64,000 nucleotides of DNA, from contig CM043798.1 in the NCBI GenBank assembly GCA_023974075.1, positions 7,767,673 through 7,831,672 of the forward strand, given 5' to 3'. The notes beneath the pieces are model-generated. The model was not told where the DNA came from. It worked only from the letters and a program-made list of their open reading frames with translations, and searched no databases. How positions within the stretch are numbered: position 1 is the stretch's first letter; each line of letters opens with the position of its first letter. Shown here piece after piece: positions 23,747 to 64,000 of the stretch. The stretch comes from Chaenocephalus aceratus (lineage: Eukaryota > Chordata > Actinopteri > Perciformes > Channichthyidae). Made by a program: the position numbers and the translations under genes.

Positions 23747-23929
23747 CCTCATATAAATGAGTTCACACACGGCCATTGTGTTAAACCTGGTTCCATCTAT
23801 AATTAATGACTTATGTTTTATGCTCTTTTCTCCAAAACTAAATTGTCCAGTTTGTCCTTCAAGTAAATGGCAGACATAGCCAAGCAGAGGTGTATATTAA
23901 TATCATGGACATATTACAATACATGGATT

Positions 23930-25360
23930 ATAGCTTTTCCTGAACAGTTTTATTTATTTCATATCTTACTGTAGATACCTCCAGTTTGAAACAAGAGTGT
24001 TTTGTTTCACATTCAAGTACACAGTGCCTTCCTTCAGTTCCCCATCTGGAAAGGGAGAGGCTTTAGATAAGGCAAGAGGAGCAAAACCTGCAAGCGATAT
24101 AGAAGTCAAACAGTTACAGAGTACAACCTGGATCAGGACAACATATTTAATCCATAAATGATGGTGCAAAAGGTCACGTAGTACCAGATTAATGTATTAA
24201 ACATTGATATCAAGACATGAAACCAGAAATAAATGGCCCCAAATATCTACGGGTGCTCCCTCCTACACAAAACAAATGAGCCCAGTATGTCCCCTTTCAA
24301 CCCTGACCTGTCAACAATTATTAAAGTGATCTTTATCGAGATATCACAATGTTTGTGCATTATGACAATGGTAAAGTGAACACCAAATGGTCTTTGTCAC
24401 CAAGTGTTCTTTTCCAAACAACTCTGCAGCGACATGTTCTTCACCACATTGTTTTAGAGGACATTGTTTTCAGCTTTATTCAGTTATTCCAGTTCATGAA
24501 AGTACTGTGAATGTGATACAAAAGAAAAATAACCTCACACACATCTAAAAGGGTATAACAGGCATTCTTCCACGTCCCCTCTTTATCCTGTATGTGCAAC
24601 AACTGCGCCAAGTCCTTTGGTCCCACATTCCATGAAGAACAAACAAGTACCAAAGTCATTGAAATCTGTTTATAGCAAAGTTACATACAAAATGGCACAG
24701 TCACACAGAAAATAAGACATTGATAACCTCTGTATTAACTCAAAGTAACCCATTGTGGCTCCTTCACATCACATTTTTTAACGTCTGATTCTCCGAGGCA
24801 AACAGGGACTCGTTCAATGACTTGTGTGCATGTCAGCAAGGGGGGATGACGACGATAACCTACATATCCCCCCCTGCTGTAACACACAAAGAATGCAGGG
24901 GATAGTGAAGTACACAGAATTTAGAGAGAGATAGAGTGCATGCATTTCTGAAATGCATGCCCTTGATCCCCACTCTGTGCTCATACCCAGCGCCACACCT
25001 ACAAAAAAAAGTCTCTTTTTTCTAGTTATCCTAATATATATATATATATATATATATATTGTGTATATATTCACATTTTTGTGTTGCTGTTCAAAGTACC
25101 TCACATCGTTCATATCATATACATTTATGACCGGCTACTGTCTCAATCAAACACAACAATAGGACCTCTTGTACATTAGCTTCCGGTACATTCCGGACTC
25201 TCTTTAAAAAGTCTTACAATTCTTTAAAAATACAGAGGAGCAAAAATATTGGTGATACGACAGGCCGCTGTCCTGCAGAGGCTGCAACCATAGCTCAATA
25301 GTCTTTCTTCTACACAGCTAAAGATACTTTTTCTTTAGCTGTGTCCCCCCTTAAAATGCT
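23930..25360 (-). other. Probable 3' UTR of arhgap32
   Basis: It follows the arhgap32 stop on the minus strand. Candidate poly(A) signals (TTTATT on +) occur near 23949 and 24475. A (TA)n run is at 25034-25060. The end of the UTR is not certain. Confidence 0.4.
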
Positions 25361-63073
<37,713 letters not shown>

Positions 63074-63688
63074 CTGGAGGACACAGAGAAGAGAGCATTT
63101 GTCATTTAAAAGCAAGAGGTAGAATCAGACGGTCATGAACAAAAACACTTTCTATTAGTTTCCGTTCTATTCATGTTTGTAGACAATTTTTGATGTCTCT
63201 TGAAATAATTCCACATTCTTTCATAATGATCTGTTCCACCATTCTTTTCATGGCTATTTTTTAATAAAGCATCTGAAATGTCATTAACTTGATGTTAACA
63301 AGAGGAGACGGCATTATTGCGCTCAGGAAAAGTGATTTGAGTCAATCTGTATTTCTATTGGCTGCTCAAAAACGGCATGAAGCCTCTTCTTCTTTTCAGT
63401 AACTCTTTATCATAAGGGCTTTGTCAACAACACAAACTTAATGATCCATAACTTCATGTGCATCCATTGTTAGATGTAAGTATTTTGTCTAGCCTCTTTG
63501 GGGGCCGGTTCAAAAACCTCCTTCTGAACCATGTTTCAATATACAGGAGATGTTGTGGTTCAGTTTCCACTGTCAGCTTCACTCTCACACTATGTCTCCC
63601 TGATGTGTGAAGTGAGTATATCGATGAGGCAACACAACATATTCTGGTGTGAAAAACACAAGGCAGATCCTAGAAGTATCCCCTACAG
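63074..63688. other. arhgap32 intron, window-edge side
   Basis: No further upstream arhgap32 exon is visible before the window ends. Confidence 0.5.
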
Positions 63689-64000
63689 CAGGGGTGTCAA
63701 ACTCAAGGCCCGGGGGCCAAATCCGGCCCGCGACTTCATTTTCTGTGGCCCCATAAGAGCTTGCAAAAAATATAATATGTGTATTATACGGTTACATTCT
63801 ACTTTCTCAGAATTTGTCTTTTTTTTCAAAATATGCCTTATTTCTTAGAATTTGACTTTTTCTCAGATTTAGATTTTTTCCCCCAAAATGTTACTTTTTT
63901 TTTCCAGAATTTGGCTTTTCTTTTTAAATCATTTTGTGACATTCTCACTGAAGAGACTTGCAATTATTTGCCCCAGACTTCTACTTTCAGACGTAGTTAA
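63689..64000 (+). mobile_element. hAT-type element terminus, cut by the window edge
   Basis: CAGGGGTGTCAAACTCAAGG then GGGCCAAATCCGGCCCGCG is a common fish hAT terminus. The rest is AT-rich TTTTTC repeats. The other end is outside the window. Confidence 0.6.

Overview
This is vertebrate nuclear DNA, almost certainly from a ray-finned (teleost) fish. Three protein-coding genes have spliced exons with canonical GT-AG introns. The intergenic and intronic space holds typical fish repeats: L2-type LINEs ending in ATATAAATAAA plus a short tandem tail, a Tc1 transposon, a DIRS-type tyrosine-recombinase retrotransposon, hAT MITEs with 8-bp target duplications, tRNA-derived SINEs and long (CA)n tracts. 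No rRNA, CRISPR array or prokaryotic gene organisation is present.

Layout. 1-4.3 kb: a complete three-exon Otx-class homeobox gene (crx/otx5) on the + strand, followed at 4.51-4.69 kb by a cluster of TAATCC sites, the motif bound by OTX/CRX proteins. 4.8-9.4 kb: a repeat block (L2 LINE, a second LINE fragment, a broken Tc1, a hAT MITE, a SINE). 9.6-13.4 kb: a complete replacement histone H3.3 gene on the - strand, with three coding exons and a probable non-coding first exon. 13.7-17.5 kb: a foldback element, a LINE 3' end and a SINE. 17.77-23.75 kb: a DIRS-like element in - orientation with inverted ends, gag, RT, RNase H and YR parts, all frameshifted, and with an L2-type LINE nested in it. 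23.9-63.1 kb: the 3' eighteen exons of ARHGAP32 (p250GAP/RICS/PX-RICS) on the - strand, running off the right edge. Its PX, SH3 and RhoGAP exons are intact. Its large C-terminal tail exons carry several reading-frame breaks. The introns hold many MITEs, including a three-layer nest at 40.2-42.3 kb.

The three genes are functionally unrelated neighbours: a photoreceptor/pineal transcription factor, a chromatin protein and a neuronal Rho GTPase-activating protein. The observations most worth following are the OTX-site cluster just downstream of the OTX-class gene (possible autoregulation), the intact-core/broken-tail state of ARHGAP32, the exon of ARHGAP32 flanked on both sides by UG/CA repeats, and the nested transposons. 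I found no clearly new multi-gene system. Exon boundaries were read by eye from splice signals, reading phase and protein family knowledge. No alignment was run.
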